The notes: a model not told the origin generated them from the sequence alone. DNA of 64,000 bases from Adiantum capillus-veneris (GCA_014529385.2 CM043963.1:108132412-108196411); one strand, 5' to 3'. Numbered from the stretch's first letter, positions 10,635-20,756 are shown. Translations and numbers: made by a program.

Positions 10635-11957
10635 ATGGATGATGAGGAGTTTCTTTCTTCTTTGTCACCCCAACAGAGAGAGTGATATGTGGAGCGTCAT
10701 CGCTCTGGCGCACCATCGCGCGTTCCTACTACGACCGCGTCCCCCTCTGTTTCGGAGCATTCAGGATGCTCCAAAGCTTCGGTGTCAACGAGACAATCTT
10801 CACACTCATCTCGTCGTCGGCGCTCTAGTGGTGGCAGTGGCGGTTGTTGTGGGGATGCCACCACCGATGCCTCGACACCGCCTCGTGCTCGATGAGGCTC
10901 TTTACCCTCTCCTTCTTTGCCCGCCCCGACACCAGCCATGGCATTGCCATTGACACCAGTTTTTGCGCGGCTGATGGCCGTTCCTAGCGGCTACACACCA
11001 CTAGCTACTCCTCCAGGAGTCACTCTAGTCGACACTCCTCGCTTTGGGGCCCAGACTCCAGTGGAGACACCTGACGTCCGTACCCCCGTCAACACACCGC
11101 TAGAGACCCCTGCCGAGACACCCAGGTTCACGTGTCACCGGCGAGAGGGCTTGCCTTTTGCCGTCGACTTCAGCAGCGGCATCATCTTGGATGATGAAGG
11201 CAAGAAGGTGATCTCGCGCATGCGTGGTCTTTGCTCTCAGGTGTTTAGACACTACATACTAAACACCTGGAGTGAACTACCAAGTGATTTAAAAGACAGA
11301 GTCATCAGTATGCGTCATGACGAGTTTCCCATTCTAACACGGGATGATCGCTTCAATGAAGACCTGATGAAGGTTCGAATGCGCGAATACTACAAACACA
11401 AGCGTTCCGAAATGCAAAAAGCAATTAAGCATGGGTGGAACAGACCAGATTGGCTGGCCAAAGAAGATTGGAAGAATGCGAAGAAAGCAGCGCGCGAGAA
11501 TCCCGACAAGTGGAAGCAACAAAAGGAGGCAGCCAGAGCGCGAGTAGAGGCAGAGAGCTCGCACCACTTGGGGAGCGACGGGTGGGCATCATTTGAGGCC
11601 GATTTTGTAAGTGTTTTCGCATTGCTCTTTAGGTTTGATAGTTTAGGGTTTAGGGGTTTTTAAATTCTTTGTATGTTTTGACAGTGGTCAATGAGGACGT
11701 GACTCCACACCGTATGAGCGCGAGTACACAAGCAGGAAGGGCTTAAACGTCCCGATGGACATTCTGAGTTCTCGAGGCGGCATGGTTAGTATTGGGGTTT
11801 ACTCTTTTCTATTTGTTGTATTGTTTTATAAACGTCGCTATATGTTTAAACTTACAGAAAGCTGTCTTATTGTTTTTTTTTTTGCAAAATCCGATAGATA
11901 CGCCGCTTGGATGCGATGAGACGTCTGATTAGACGACGTCAGTTTAGCCGTAGCTAG
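10635..11957 (+). pseudogene. Ptta/En-Spm-type DNA-binding protein (TNPA-like), three exons
   Basis: ATG at 10635 (MDDEEFLSSLSPQQRE) opens a frame kept through 11606 except for TGA codons at 10683-10685 and 10893-10895. It has a Ser/Arg/Gly-rich N-terminus, a Thr-Pro repeat region (VETPDVRTPVNTPLETPAETP style, about 11050-11125), then the plant transposase domain with IILDDEGKKVIS, LPSDLKDRVISM and NRPDWLAKEDWKNAKK. Donor GTAAGT at 11607, acceptor at 11684, a second intron 11785-11897, and a last exon ending RRRQFSRS-stop at 11957. Exon 2 appears one base out of phase and has a further TGA. Role in the family: binding subterminal repeats to help transposition. Confidence 0.75.
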
Positions 11958-12344
11958 ATATTATTAGTTTCCTTTTGTCATAGCATATGTATCATGAGGT
12001 GACGTTTATACGTCTTTTTGAAAACCATGTATATTTTTTTTGAATAATGACAATGGTGTTGTAACTATTACATTTGTAAAGTTTAACAATCAAGTGATTT
12101 TGCCTATGATGTGTACAATTGTCATTGATTTACTTTCATCAATTTACTTTTTTCATTTTGTATCTTTATTCTGCAAACAATATTATGGATGATGGAGTTA
12201 ATGGTTATATTGTCTTGTGGGTGACTACTTTGGGTCTATATCTAAGCTTGCACTTTCTTTCAAAAGTGAATCAATTAATGAAACATTCAATATGGTTGAT
12301 GGGTGAACGCCTTGCCAACAAAAAAATTCTCTCGGGCATCGCTA

Positions 12345-12562
12345 TGATCGTTGCTATATAAGGTTCTACAGCGTTGCTATAAACGTCGCTATCGGTGGCT
12401 TGTAAACGTCGCTATGATCGTCGCTATATAGCGACACATATTGCGATCGTTATAGTGACGCTCATAGCGACGTTCCCGTATCGACACTCTTAGCAACGCT
12501 CTTAACGATGCCGGGAGTATAAAAACCCAATGTATTTTCGTCGCTAACAGCGTCACAAGTGC
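12345..12562. repeat. Right subterminal repeat cluster of the CACTA element
   Basis: Many copies in both orientations of GTCGCTAT / ATAGCGAC and AACGTCGCTAT are found here, denser than at the left end. The cluster ends with CGTCGCTAACAGCGTC shortly before the terminal repeat. Confidence 0.75.
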
Positions 12563-12567
12563 ACACA

Positions 12568-12583
12568 ACCTCTTGTAGTGGAA
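12568..12583. repeat. Right end of CACTA: terminal inverted repeat plus target duplication GAA
   Basis: ACCTCTTGTAGTG is followed by GAA. It matches the left terminal repeat over 13 of 13 bases. Confidence 0.93.
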
Positions 12584-13163
12584 GTAGCCCTAGGAATTAA
12601 GAGTGCTCGTGTGTGGCAATCTATGAATGATAATTTTTATTTTCTTGAAAAGGCAAAGCTAACATGTGCTTAGATATCCATCTTAAAGGTCGTAATCAGT
12701 AGTTTCACAACCCAAACGATGGATGCTTGGTGGGTTGAACACTTTGTCTTTGCAGTAAAAAAACATCAGTGTTTGAACTAAAGTTTTGTTTTTGTTTCAG
12801 CACATCCTTTTTGCTCATAGCTTATTTTTTCTTGACACATTCTATTCATTGGGAATCTGGAGTAGCCAAGGAATGGAGCGCTCACACTATCAAACAAAAG
12901 CAGTGTATTTTAAAAATGCATGGCATGAAGGTGGGAGGAAAAAGAGCAATGCCCTACACGAAATGTTCAATTGGTTGTACAGAGTTTTAGCGGGGAGAGA
13001 AAGGAAGAAGACTAGAGTGCAAAGAAGTTTGAAATGCAGAATAGAGAAAGTGGTTAGCCTGAGGCAATCACAATCATATCATGCTTCTAGTGCAAAAGAT
13101 CGATTTCAACGATGGTTGGAGACAAAGCAACGAAATGATAGGCGTTGGGTGGAAAACCGATAA
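12581..13163 (+). pseudogene. Unrecognised gene, 3' portion, beyond the CACTA element
   Basis: The reading frame cut at 5829 resumes here in phase (GAA, then GTAGCCCTAGGAATT) and stays open for about 30 codons to a TAG near 12672. A later frame (12786-13163) encodes a basic, Arg/Lys/Gln-rich C-terminal region with RWLETKQRNDRRWVENR just before a TAA. Frames shift between these parts. It belongs with 3816-5829. Function unknown. Confidence 0.5.
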
Positions 13164-13351
13164 ATTTTTGACACTAATCACTTCTATTGTACAAATGCAT
13201 TGTAATGCTACATAATTTGTTGACGTCCCAATCAGTGGTTTCGTGGGTCAATTTTTGTCTATTTTGGAGTTTTTTTAAATTTTTATTAGTATTATTGAGT
13301 TTTTAAGTTTTTTATTTAATTTTAAGTACTATATAAGTCAAAACTCACAAC
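13164..13351. other. AT-rich spacer
   Basis: T-rich, no open frame. It includes ACTATATAAGTC at about 13330, a possible TATA element upstream of the following gene. Confidence 0.4.
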
Positions 13352-13900
13352 TTGAAGTTCATTTCTTGTTTGCACGTTCTAGAAGATCCTCTCCAACATA
13401 AACGTGCACACACTCATATCTTGCACCACATGGACGATTCACACGAGCAGACCACTACACACATCAATACCACCACAACCACTCACACCATAGAAAATCT
13501 GCAGCCAACACCCCATGCAAGATCTACGGCTTCAAATCCACATACCCAACCACAAGTGGATAACCCAACTTCCCAACCCACTCCAGATACCCAATAGCCT
13601 CCCCAACCATCGAGTAAAGATTATCAAACCACCATGCGACATATTTTTGGTGATCTCCACCACTAAACCATGCCAACCACACACCTCTGCCAGATTCCCC
13701 ACCAATTTCATTTCTACATATAGCCATGCAAGAAACAAGAGCAACCAAAGAAGAATACAGAGGTCCGCTTCAAAATCTGGAGCCCTCACTTGCTGTCACA
13801 ACACCTGGTGCTCAGGCCACTGTAGAAACCACGCCGCAAAGATTTGGACCGTGAGTCAAACAAAGAGTAATCAAGGTAATTCCATGTGACCCGGTTTCTA
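13352..13900 (+). pseudogene. Thr/Gln/Pro-rich frame upstream of the histone H3-like gene
   Basis: An ATG at 13430 (MDDSHEQTTTHINTTTTTHT) opens a low-complexity Thr, His, Gln and Pro-rich frame that runs into a TAG at about 13595. Reading on in the same frame gives further TAG and TAA codons but still Gln/Pro/His-rich sequence. Direction and spacing suggest it is the N-terminal tail of the downstream gene, connected by a splice or a frameshift. This link is inference. Confidence 0.35.
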
Positions 13901-13929
13901 AATCATGAGAGGCCAAGAGAAGGAAAAAA

Positions 13930-14616
13930 ATGAAGGATATGGAAAAGAAAGAGGTAGCTGAGAAGGAAGCAAAAAGAATGCAAGAAGAACAAATAAGACA
14001 GAGGGAGCAAGAGGAATGGCAGAGAGCTGAGGCCGAGAGAGCTCACTTGGCAAACCTACGAGCACGAGCAGAGGTAGAGAGGAAGGCGGTAGAGGATAGA
14101 GCTCAAACCACCCAAAAAGCAAAGGTTGGGAGCTCTAGGGATTCAAAAATACCTCAAAGAGCCAAGCAATATGCAAAGAGGAAAAAGGACAAGGTGACAC
14201 CTAAAGCACAGCAGGTCCAGGAGGAGAGAAGGAAAAAGTACAAAAATGATCCTCCTCAATGGGCTGGGTAGGCAGCTCCTCCATCACCGCCAACAACACA
14301 GAAAAAGCAAAGATGGGAGCCAGGCACAGTTCCTTTGTAGGAGATTAGAAAATATCAGAAGAGCACTGAGCCTATCATACCCAACGCAGCCTTCTCTTGG
14401 GTGGTGAGAGAGATAATGGATGAATATAGAGATTCCGTTACACGCATATAACACGTAGTCTTACTGGCCCTACAGAATGCCGCCAAAGACATTTTGGTGT
14501 AGTTGTTTTAGGATGGTGTTTCCTGTATGGTGCATGCTAAGCGTGTAACTTTGAAAAATACAGATTTAGCCCTAGCAATCAATTTGCAAAATGAAGGATG
14601 CCTTCATAAGAAATAG
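13930..14616 (+). pseudogene. Long-tailed divergent histone H3-like gene (decayed)
   Basis: One frame covers the whole interval with five internal stops (TAG 14269, TAG 14338, TAA 14449, TAG 14500, TAG 14509) before a terminal TAG at 14614. Residues 1-113 form a charged coiled coil (EKEAKRMQEEQIRQREQEEW style). The second half is a histone fold of the H3 type: PGTVPL, EIRKYQKSTEPII, VVREIMDEY, LLALQNAAKDIL, HAKRVTLKNTDLALAI. Against canonical H3 the order and spacing are conserved through all helices, so this is H3/CENH3-like and not chance. The TAA at 14449 sits where H3 has a conserved Gln. The usual ARTKQ tail is absent; the long coiled-coil tail replaces it. Whether it is a decayed centromeric H3 variant or a gene carried by a mobile element is open. 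Confidence 0.8.
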
Positions 14617-15119
14617 TTTATCCCATGTACTCTCTCTTTATGAGATTTGTAATCTTCTCATATAATATCAAATGTTGAGTTTCTACCATTCCGTGCAATA
14701 GTTGAACTTGATTTTGTACATTGTTTTTTTTAAGTATTTGAATTGTTCAAGATATTAAATGTAAATTGAACACCACGGCTCGCTCGACGGGGTCGGAAGG
14801 TGCAAAAAAAAGTTATGCAGTGACCCGTCGATCGAGGGACATATCTCGATGATTTTGTTATAAAATCGGGTGACGAGGGGGGGAGGGGGGTTGTACGAGG
14901 TCAACGGGACCACCTTGGAGCATGGCGGTGCCTGGCGGGGTCAGACGACGTAAAAAAAATCCTTGTGTGCCATGGTGCGTAAGGGGTAGATCTGTCAGTG
15001 TTGATTTGGATATTACATCATGGTCAATTAGTTTTACTACAAATTAAATATGTGGGTATGGGACAAATGGCTCACTTGACGCCAAGGGATTTTACAATTT
15101 CCTTTGGGTTTGTCAACCC
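14617..15119. other. No gene seen
   Basis: AT-rich to 14770, then a G-rich stretch (about 14870-14950). No frame, repeat or RNA gene was recognised. Confidence 0.5.
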
Positions 15120-16354
15120 TTAACCTAGGCTCAAGGCACAGTGGGAGAGGACTGAGCCTAGGTTCTTGCTTGTAAATTCATATAGTATCACCTCTCTATC
15201 CACCAATATACATTTGTGAGCATTTACGGTGAGGGAATCTTCAGCGAGTATGGCACTTAATGCTCTGCACTTGAGCAGTTCCGCAAAACCATTCTTGGAG
15301 AACTTTGTGTGAGAAACTCCAAGAATCAATGGCCCCAGGTGGCTTAGGTAGTGCCAAAGCAAGCTATCCCTACCCATGGGCGTGTTACATGAACCTCCAG
15401 TATGCATTGCAAACTTATCAACATGGTATGCCATATGCAAGGCATTTTAAACGACTTTAACACTTGTTGTAAGGAGCAATAGACAATCGACCAAGTTAAG
15501 ATATTCTTACCTTAGTTTCCGCATCCTTCTCTTCAAGATTTTTCTTTGTAAGATCGATGTTAGATCGATCATCTCTACCCATCACGATCAGTGGTTTGTG
15601 TGGATGAAAAACACTTTCTGGGACACTTTCATGAAATGAGACACATGATTTGATTTCCACAAGTGTACTTGCTACTTTTTGCACCAAGTTTTGTTCGTTT
15701 TCATTGGGGAGGAAAGAGAGGCTTGCTGGGAGACCTTGGTCTTCAAAGTTAATTTGATATTTGACTTTCTCTTCCTTTCCACTGGGATCCTTCATGCTCG
15801 CATAGATTGCAAGCACTGCAAGCGACTCGTCTTCTCTGAGTCCTAGTGTTTTGGCAATGTCCTCAAGGAACAAAAAGTGACGATCATTCACTACCACTGC
15901 ATGCAAAGGGAGAATTTGGAGGCCTAGGACTTCCTCCAGCACCTCATCTCCCTCTATCATCCGATCTTCCTCCTCAGTGGAGTTGGGCTCTTGCAAGAGG
16001 ACGAGTGCCATAGATGCTCCAATCTGCTCATCAATCTCTTTGATAACTTCATTTGATTCCTCCACAATGGTCGCAGGTGGTCTTTGGTTGACCTTTTCCT
16101 TTGATTTTTCCTTATCCATGCCCTCAAACACAAGTAAGGCCAGAACCATGTCTCAAGACATGAATTGGGTGCCTATGCACCCCATGCCCAAATCTATGAG
16201 ATTATCCTCATCCTCTGTCTTGTAGTCCCATTCCGTGAGGCCTTTAATAAACATCAACAAGCAAAAGCAAAATTTTTTGTTGGCTACAAAGAGATGCTTG
16301 AGAAAATGCACTGGCAACCATGCTTTGTCGGATCCCTCAAAGACTATGGCATAT
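15120..16354 (-). pseudogene. Unrecognised minus-strand gene, 3' portion, split by the three-LTR element
   Basis: On the minus strand a frame enters at 16354, runs to a TGA at 16150-16152, and continues in the same frame to 15496. It contains a hydrophobic patch (KKFCFCLLMFIKGL), an acidic region rich in Glu/Asp, and a region ending NLEEKDAETK, where a donor GTAAGA (about 15511) is seen. A probable last exon (about 15430 to the TAA at 15120) encodes TGGSCNTPMGRDSLL and LSHLGPLILG. The whole reads like a real multi-exon protein of over 370 residues, but I recognise no family. Its upstream part lies at 27627-28570: joining across the target duplication CATAT keeps the frame. Confidence 0.6.
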
Positions 16355-17275
16355 TGTTGGGGGTCCCATCGTTGCAATAGCTCCAATGACCAAAAAAATT
16401 ATCAATCCGGAGGGATGAGCTACCCGGCTAGGGCATGGAAACACTCACACGGTTAGTGAGCTAATCGTGGCAACACAAATGGTTAACTCTACAAGGTGAG
16501 CTTCTTGGCCTATGGAGGAGCTAAGCCACAATGAAGGGCAATCTCCATATCCACTTCTCTTCACCTCTAATCAACCCAATCACACACACTACGATTGCAA
16601 GACGCACATAATAGTAATCCTATCATGAAACACACTAATAGCAAGCACACACACATAGATCTATTGAGAACCACACTCCAATCAAACCTACATGCACACA
16701 CAAGCAAAAGAGGGCAATCACACAAGATTAGAGAGGGATTAACCACTAATTAGTTAAGATCTAGTTAATCTAAGCATCATAGGCAATCATAAGAAGTAAG
16801 AGAGAGGCATAGTGAGAGAGAATGAATCATTGATTAGTGTTAATCAAGTCTCATGAGCAAGGAGAAGCTCAAGGACTCCATAGCCACACACCTCAAGAGC
16901 CCTCACCAAAGAGTGCTCTCAACAAATGACTTGAGAATCCTAATTTCTTTTACACACTGCCTTATATACCTAGGTTAAAAATATGCAATGTCCGGGCGCC
17001 CAAGGCCTTTAGGGCTCACCACTTACTGAATCTGCAACCTAGGCACAATAAGTGACCTATTCTTTATAACTTGGAACTCCCATTGAGCCCATAACACATT
17101 AAAATATTACAATGGCTTGAAATAAATCGGGAATTTACAATACATGACCATTTTGGAAAAACATGGAAAATGTGTAACTCCAATCTTTACTGCTTCTTTA
17201 CATTCATCCTCGATGTGCATCCATACGTCTTCGGTCTTTAGCAGCTTCTGTTAATTGACGTTGACTCAATTAACA
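16355..17275 (-). repeat. LTR A (outer 3' LTR)
   Basis: Begins TGTTGGGGGTCCC and ends GACTCAATTAACA, 921 bp. It carries CTTATATA at 16961-16968, a TATATAAG promoter motif on the minus strand. Confidence 0.93.
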
Positions 17276-17276
17276 T

Positions 17277-17294
17277 TCCCCAGAAGCGGCACCA
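17277..17294 (-). other. Primer binding site forming the spacer between LTR A and LTR B
   Basis: The plus strand reads TCCCCAGAAGCGGCACCA, a tRNA 3' end-like sequence, one base after LTR A and two bases before LTR B. It differs from the PBS beside LTR C (TCCCCGAAAATGGCGCCA). Confidence 0.75.
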
Positions 17295-17296
17295 AA

Positions 17297-18217
17297 TGTT
17301 GGGGGTCCCATCGTTGCAATAGCTCCAATGACCAACAAAATTTTCAATCCGGAGGGATGAGCTACCCGGCTAGGGCATGGAAACACTCACACGGTTAGTG
17401 AGCTAATCGTGGCAACACAAATGGTTAACTCTATGAGGTGAGCTTCTCGGCCTATGGAGGAGCTAAGCCGCAATGAAGGGCAATCTCCATATCCACTTCT
17501 CTTCACCTCTAATCAACCCAATCACACACACTACGATTGCAAGACGCACACAACTGTAATCCTATCATGCAACACACTAATGTCAAGCACACACACATAG
17601 ATCTATTGAGCACCACACTCCAATCAAACCTACATGCACACACAAGCAAAAGAGGGCAATCACACAAGATTAGAGAGGGATTAACCACTAATTAGTTAAG
17701 ATCTAGTTGATCTAAGCATTGTAGGCAATCATAAGAAGTAAGAGAGAGGCATAGTGAGAGAGAATGAATCATTGATTAGTGTTAATCAAGTCTCATGAGC
17801 AAGGAGAAGCTCAAGGACTCCATAGCCACACACCTCAAGAGCTCTCACCAAAGAGTGCTCTCAACAAATGACTTGAGAACCCTAATTTCTTTTACACACT
17901 GCCTTATATACCTAGGTTAAAAATATGCAATGTCCGGGCGCCCAAGGCCTTTAGGGCTCACCACTTACTGAATCTGCAACCTAGGCAAAGTAAGTGACCT
18001 ATTCTTTACAACTTGGAACTCCCATTGAGCTCGTAACACATTAAAATATTACAATGTCTTGAAATAAATTGGGAATTTACAATACGTGACCATTTTGGAA
18101 AAACGTGGAAAATGTGTAACTCCAATCTTTAATGCTTCTTTGCATTCATCCTCGATGTGCATCCGAATGTCTTTGGTCTTTAGCAGCTTATGTTAACTGA
18201 CGTTGACTCAGTTAACA
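17297..18217 (-). repeat. LTR B (inner 3' LTR)
   Basis: 921 bp, TGTTGGGGGTCCC to CTCAGTTAACA. It differs from LTR A by scattered substitutions only. A minus-strand TATATAAG lies at 17903-17910. Confidence 0.93.
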
Positions 18218-18230
18218 TTCCCCCCTTCCT
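18218..18230 (-). other. Polypurine tract
   Basis: The plus strand TTCCCCCCTTCCT is AGGAAGGGGGGAA on the minus strand, directly abutting LTR B. This is the normal site for plus-strand priming in reverse transcription. Confidence 0.85.
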
Positions 18231-19182
18231 ATTTTAGTACCTGTCCTCAAGCACTGTTGAAAGGTGTCTGTGGAGGAAGGTTTTGATTGGTTGTTGATGG
18301 GCTGATTGTCTTCATTTGTCATTGAATTTGTTGATGAGGTTCAATTTGTTGCAGCATCTTCATTGGTCCGAATATGTTTGATGTGAGAGATGATGTTGCT
18401 TTTGCCGATGTAATAGCATAATGATGAGGTTGTTGTTTATCTAGGGAAAGTATGTACAAGGGAAGTAGAATGACGAGGTTCTAATACCTGGATGACCAAA
18501 GGAAAAAATCCAGTGGGAAAAAAGTGCCTTTGGGATAAGCGTATTATTGGAGTACTTATTAGCATGGAAAATATTAATAAAGTATTGAAGAGATTATTTG
18601 CTGATAGATATGGAATTAAAAAGGTAACAAATATGAGAGGGTAGCATTATGGAACATTGGTTTGCCTGTTGTAGTCCACTCAAGGTGCATAGGTGGAAGC
18701 AAAAAAGAGTGTCTAATGCATATGTCCAATGATGGGACATCCTATTTATGCATACACAAAAATGCATGGGAAACAATATGCGGTGCAAGAAAGATTTTGA
18801 GGGGTTCTTCAGAAAGATGGTGTAGCTATAAAAGCATATGATATGGCTTTGCAAGCTGGCACCCCTTTAAGAATGGTTTCCATTGACGAGGATATGTGCT
18901 CTCATCTTACTGTGCACTGTGCGTGAGTGTTGGACTCCACGACACTCCATCAATATTAAGTTAATAGACTTCGACTCTTATGCTCATCTCATCCAGCATG
19001 AGCAACACGACTTAGATATGCTCAACTCTTCCAGCTTGAGCGTAAGCCTAATAACTACGACTCTTAGCACAAAGTTTAATATGACTTGAAGCTTTGGGAC
19101 TAATGCTTTGCTCATTTTATGGCTTAGCAGCCAGACTCTAACTATGCCAAAGAGTGTTTTTTGCACCCTGATGACTTGACTT
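18231..19182. other. 3' untranslated region of the three-LTR element
   Basis: No frame with recognisable similarity. It lies between the last gag-like frame and the polypurine tract. Confidence 0.5.
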
Positions 19183-19982
19183 TTACATTCTTGAGCCTAC
19201 TACAAACATTTCTTTAGGTAAAAGTAAGCTCGAGTCCTCAAAAAGAGGATTACTGAAGGACCAAGTTGGCATTGAAGGTTTCTTTTGCCATACCTGTTTT
19301 ATCATCTTTGAATCTGCATTCACATTGCTTGGGTTTTCCTTCTTTGACTGTAAAGACTCCATTATCTGTTTGATTCTCCAATTAGGCATGTTGTAAGAAG
19401 TTTTTGATGTTGTTGTATGCCTCTGTTGATCGTTGACTTTTGACTTTTGACTAGAAGCATTGAAAGACTTAGGAATCCAAATCTCTTGATGACCATTGTA
19501 TCTCCATTGTTGACTTTGCTTCATTCCAGGTCTTGTTGAGTTCTTGAGATCTTCATGTAGGTTTGATGTAGTTGCAGTTGGCTTGTGGTTGATGGGTAGC
19601 CAAATATTTGTATACCCTGTGTATAATCCTTGTCGAAGAGGAACATTCCTTGAATTCTGTCTTTTTTCTGTATCCTCTTGAAACATGTGAATGACTTTAC
19701 ATCTGATGTCATCCTATTGTAGACTTGCTTCTTAGGTACCCTAGGATATTGTCGAGGTTGATACCTAATGGGCCTTATTTCTTGGGAGGGTCTTGAAGTT
19801 ACTTCATATGCCCTTACCTGAGGTTTTGGTACCCATATCTGTGTGTTACCTCCATAGTACTCTTGTTCTTTTAAGCTCCGTTGTGATGTTATCCATCCCA
19901 TGTGTTTGTCTTTCTGTGTTGACTTCCCGTCCTTAATCCAAATTGGATCATTGACTTTGACTAAACTGCTCAAAACAAACAC
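19183..19982 (-). pseudogene. Gag-region frames with repeated IWxPK motif
   Basis: Two overlapping minus-strand frames (19521-19982 and 19183-19686) encode a basic, Gln/Lys/Ser-rich protein. It contains four spaced tryptophan motifs: VNDPIWIKDG, GNTQIWVPKPQ, YTGYTNIWLP and GHQEIWIPKS. Similar W-V-P repeats occur in the gag spacer of some plant copia (SIRE-like) elements, so a structural role is likely. A frameshift separates the two frames near 19600. No catalytic motif was seen. Confidence 0.5.
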
Positions 19983-20132
19983 TTGCTTAACTTTTCCTTG
20001 CTTTCTTGAGTACTTTGGATGATATACCTTTGCTTTTCTGGGTGTCTCCTTAGAGGTTTCAGTTGTGTCAACAATTGACTTGAAATTTTGAAAGATTGAC
20101 TTGCTTGAAGAAGCTGAGCCATGAGGGTTCTT

Positions 20133-20756
20133 TTATGTAGAGGCATATGCTGTCACACCTTCTTTGCTAATCGGTGGAAGTTCCACTTTAGCTTTACCTT
20201 TGTCTGCAAGATTTTTCTTCTTTACCTCTGGTCTTGGGGGCATTCTTTGCTCAATAGATCTTGTGGTTGCTTTTTCCTCTATTTGATCTGCACTTACTAT
20301 TGTTTGATTTGCTTTAAGCTCTTCTGAAGTTCTATTTGGTGGAGATGAATCATCTTCAATAAGATTTTCTTTGATATCAGTCTCCATTTTAACTGTGCTT
20401 GAGGACTTTTTGCTGTCGTTCGCGGGTGACCAGTCTTGGTCTTCATTCTTTGATGTCTGTGATGAATCCGTCGCCTTTGAATTCTGTATCTCTAGGACCT
20501 TTTGGGGCATTGGCATTCCCATTATGACGTCTTCTGGCATATCCTTTGCTCTGATCACATGGAATTGAGCTATGATGATCTGCAAACTTACTTCAACGTT
20601 GGTGGAGATGATTCCCCAGCATTGTGCTCGTTTGTTTCCTGATATGCTCACAAATTCAGGAACATCTTCCAGTTGTGGTTGGCCACATCTTTTCCAAGTG
20701 CGAAAAGACATGAGGTTCTTGTCTAACTGAAAACCCAGCTTTACTTCTCTTGACAA
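20133..20756 (-). pseudogene. Retropepsin-like segment with a disordered tail
   Basis: 207 codons. The first 90 residues read like the C-terminal half of a plant gypsy aspartic protease: MSFRTWKRCGQPQLEDVP, then an internal strand pattern, then DVIMGMP where the family has (I/V)LGRPW. The catalytic D-(S/T)-G lies upstream of this frame and was not found. The remainder is Ser/Lys/Glu-rich and disordered. It lies within the three-LTR element, downstream of the gag-like part. Confidence 0.5.

Larger units (their letters stand above)
5830..12580 (+). mobile_element. Complete CACTA (En/Spm) DNA transposon, 6.75 kb
   Basis: The ends are CACTACAAGAGGT (5830-5842) and ACCTCTTGTAGTG (12568-12580), a perfect 13-bp inverted repeat beginning with the family signature CACTA. 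The flanking GAA triplets (5827-5829 and 12581-12583) form the expected 3-bp target duplication. Subterminal regions carry many copies of TAGCGACG/CGTCGCTA-like motifs, the binding-site style of this superfamily. All internal genes point to the plus strand: a diverged Ptta-like copy, a TNP2-like transposase and a second Ptta-like gene. All are broken by stops or deletion, so the copy is not autonomous now. Confidence 0.95.

Noticed and set aside
10697-10939. Minus-strand 80-codon frame over the Ptta-like gene
   Set aside because: Shadow of the plus-strand gene in GC-richer DNA.
13930-14616. Stop-codon reassignment (TAG/TAA read as Gln)
   Set aside because: The H3-like and split genes have only TAR internal stops, which suggested it. 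But copia and CACTA genes nearby use CAA/CAG for Gln, have TAG at Trp positions and end normally. Decay from CAG is simpler.
16355-18217. CRISPR-like or satellite repeat
   Set aside because: The long direct repeats are LTRs with TG...CA ends, PBS and polypurine tract.
20121-20568. Plus-strand frames with Leu/Phe/Cys-rich products (20121-20327, 20371-20568)
   Set aside because: They are shadows of the minus-strand retropepsin-like frame.
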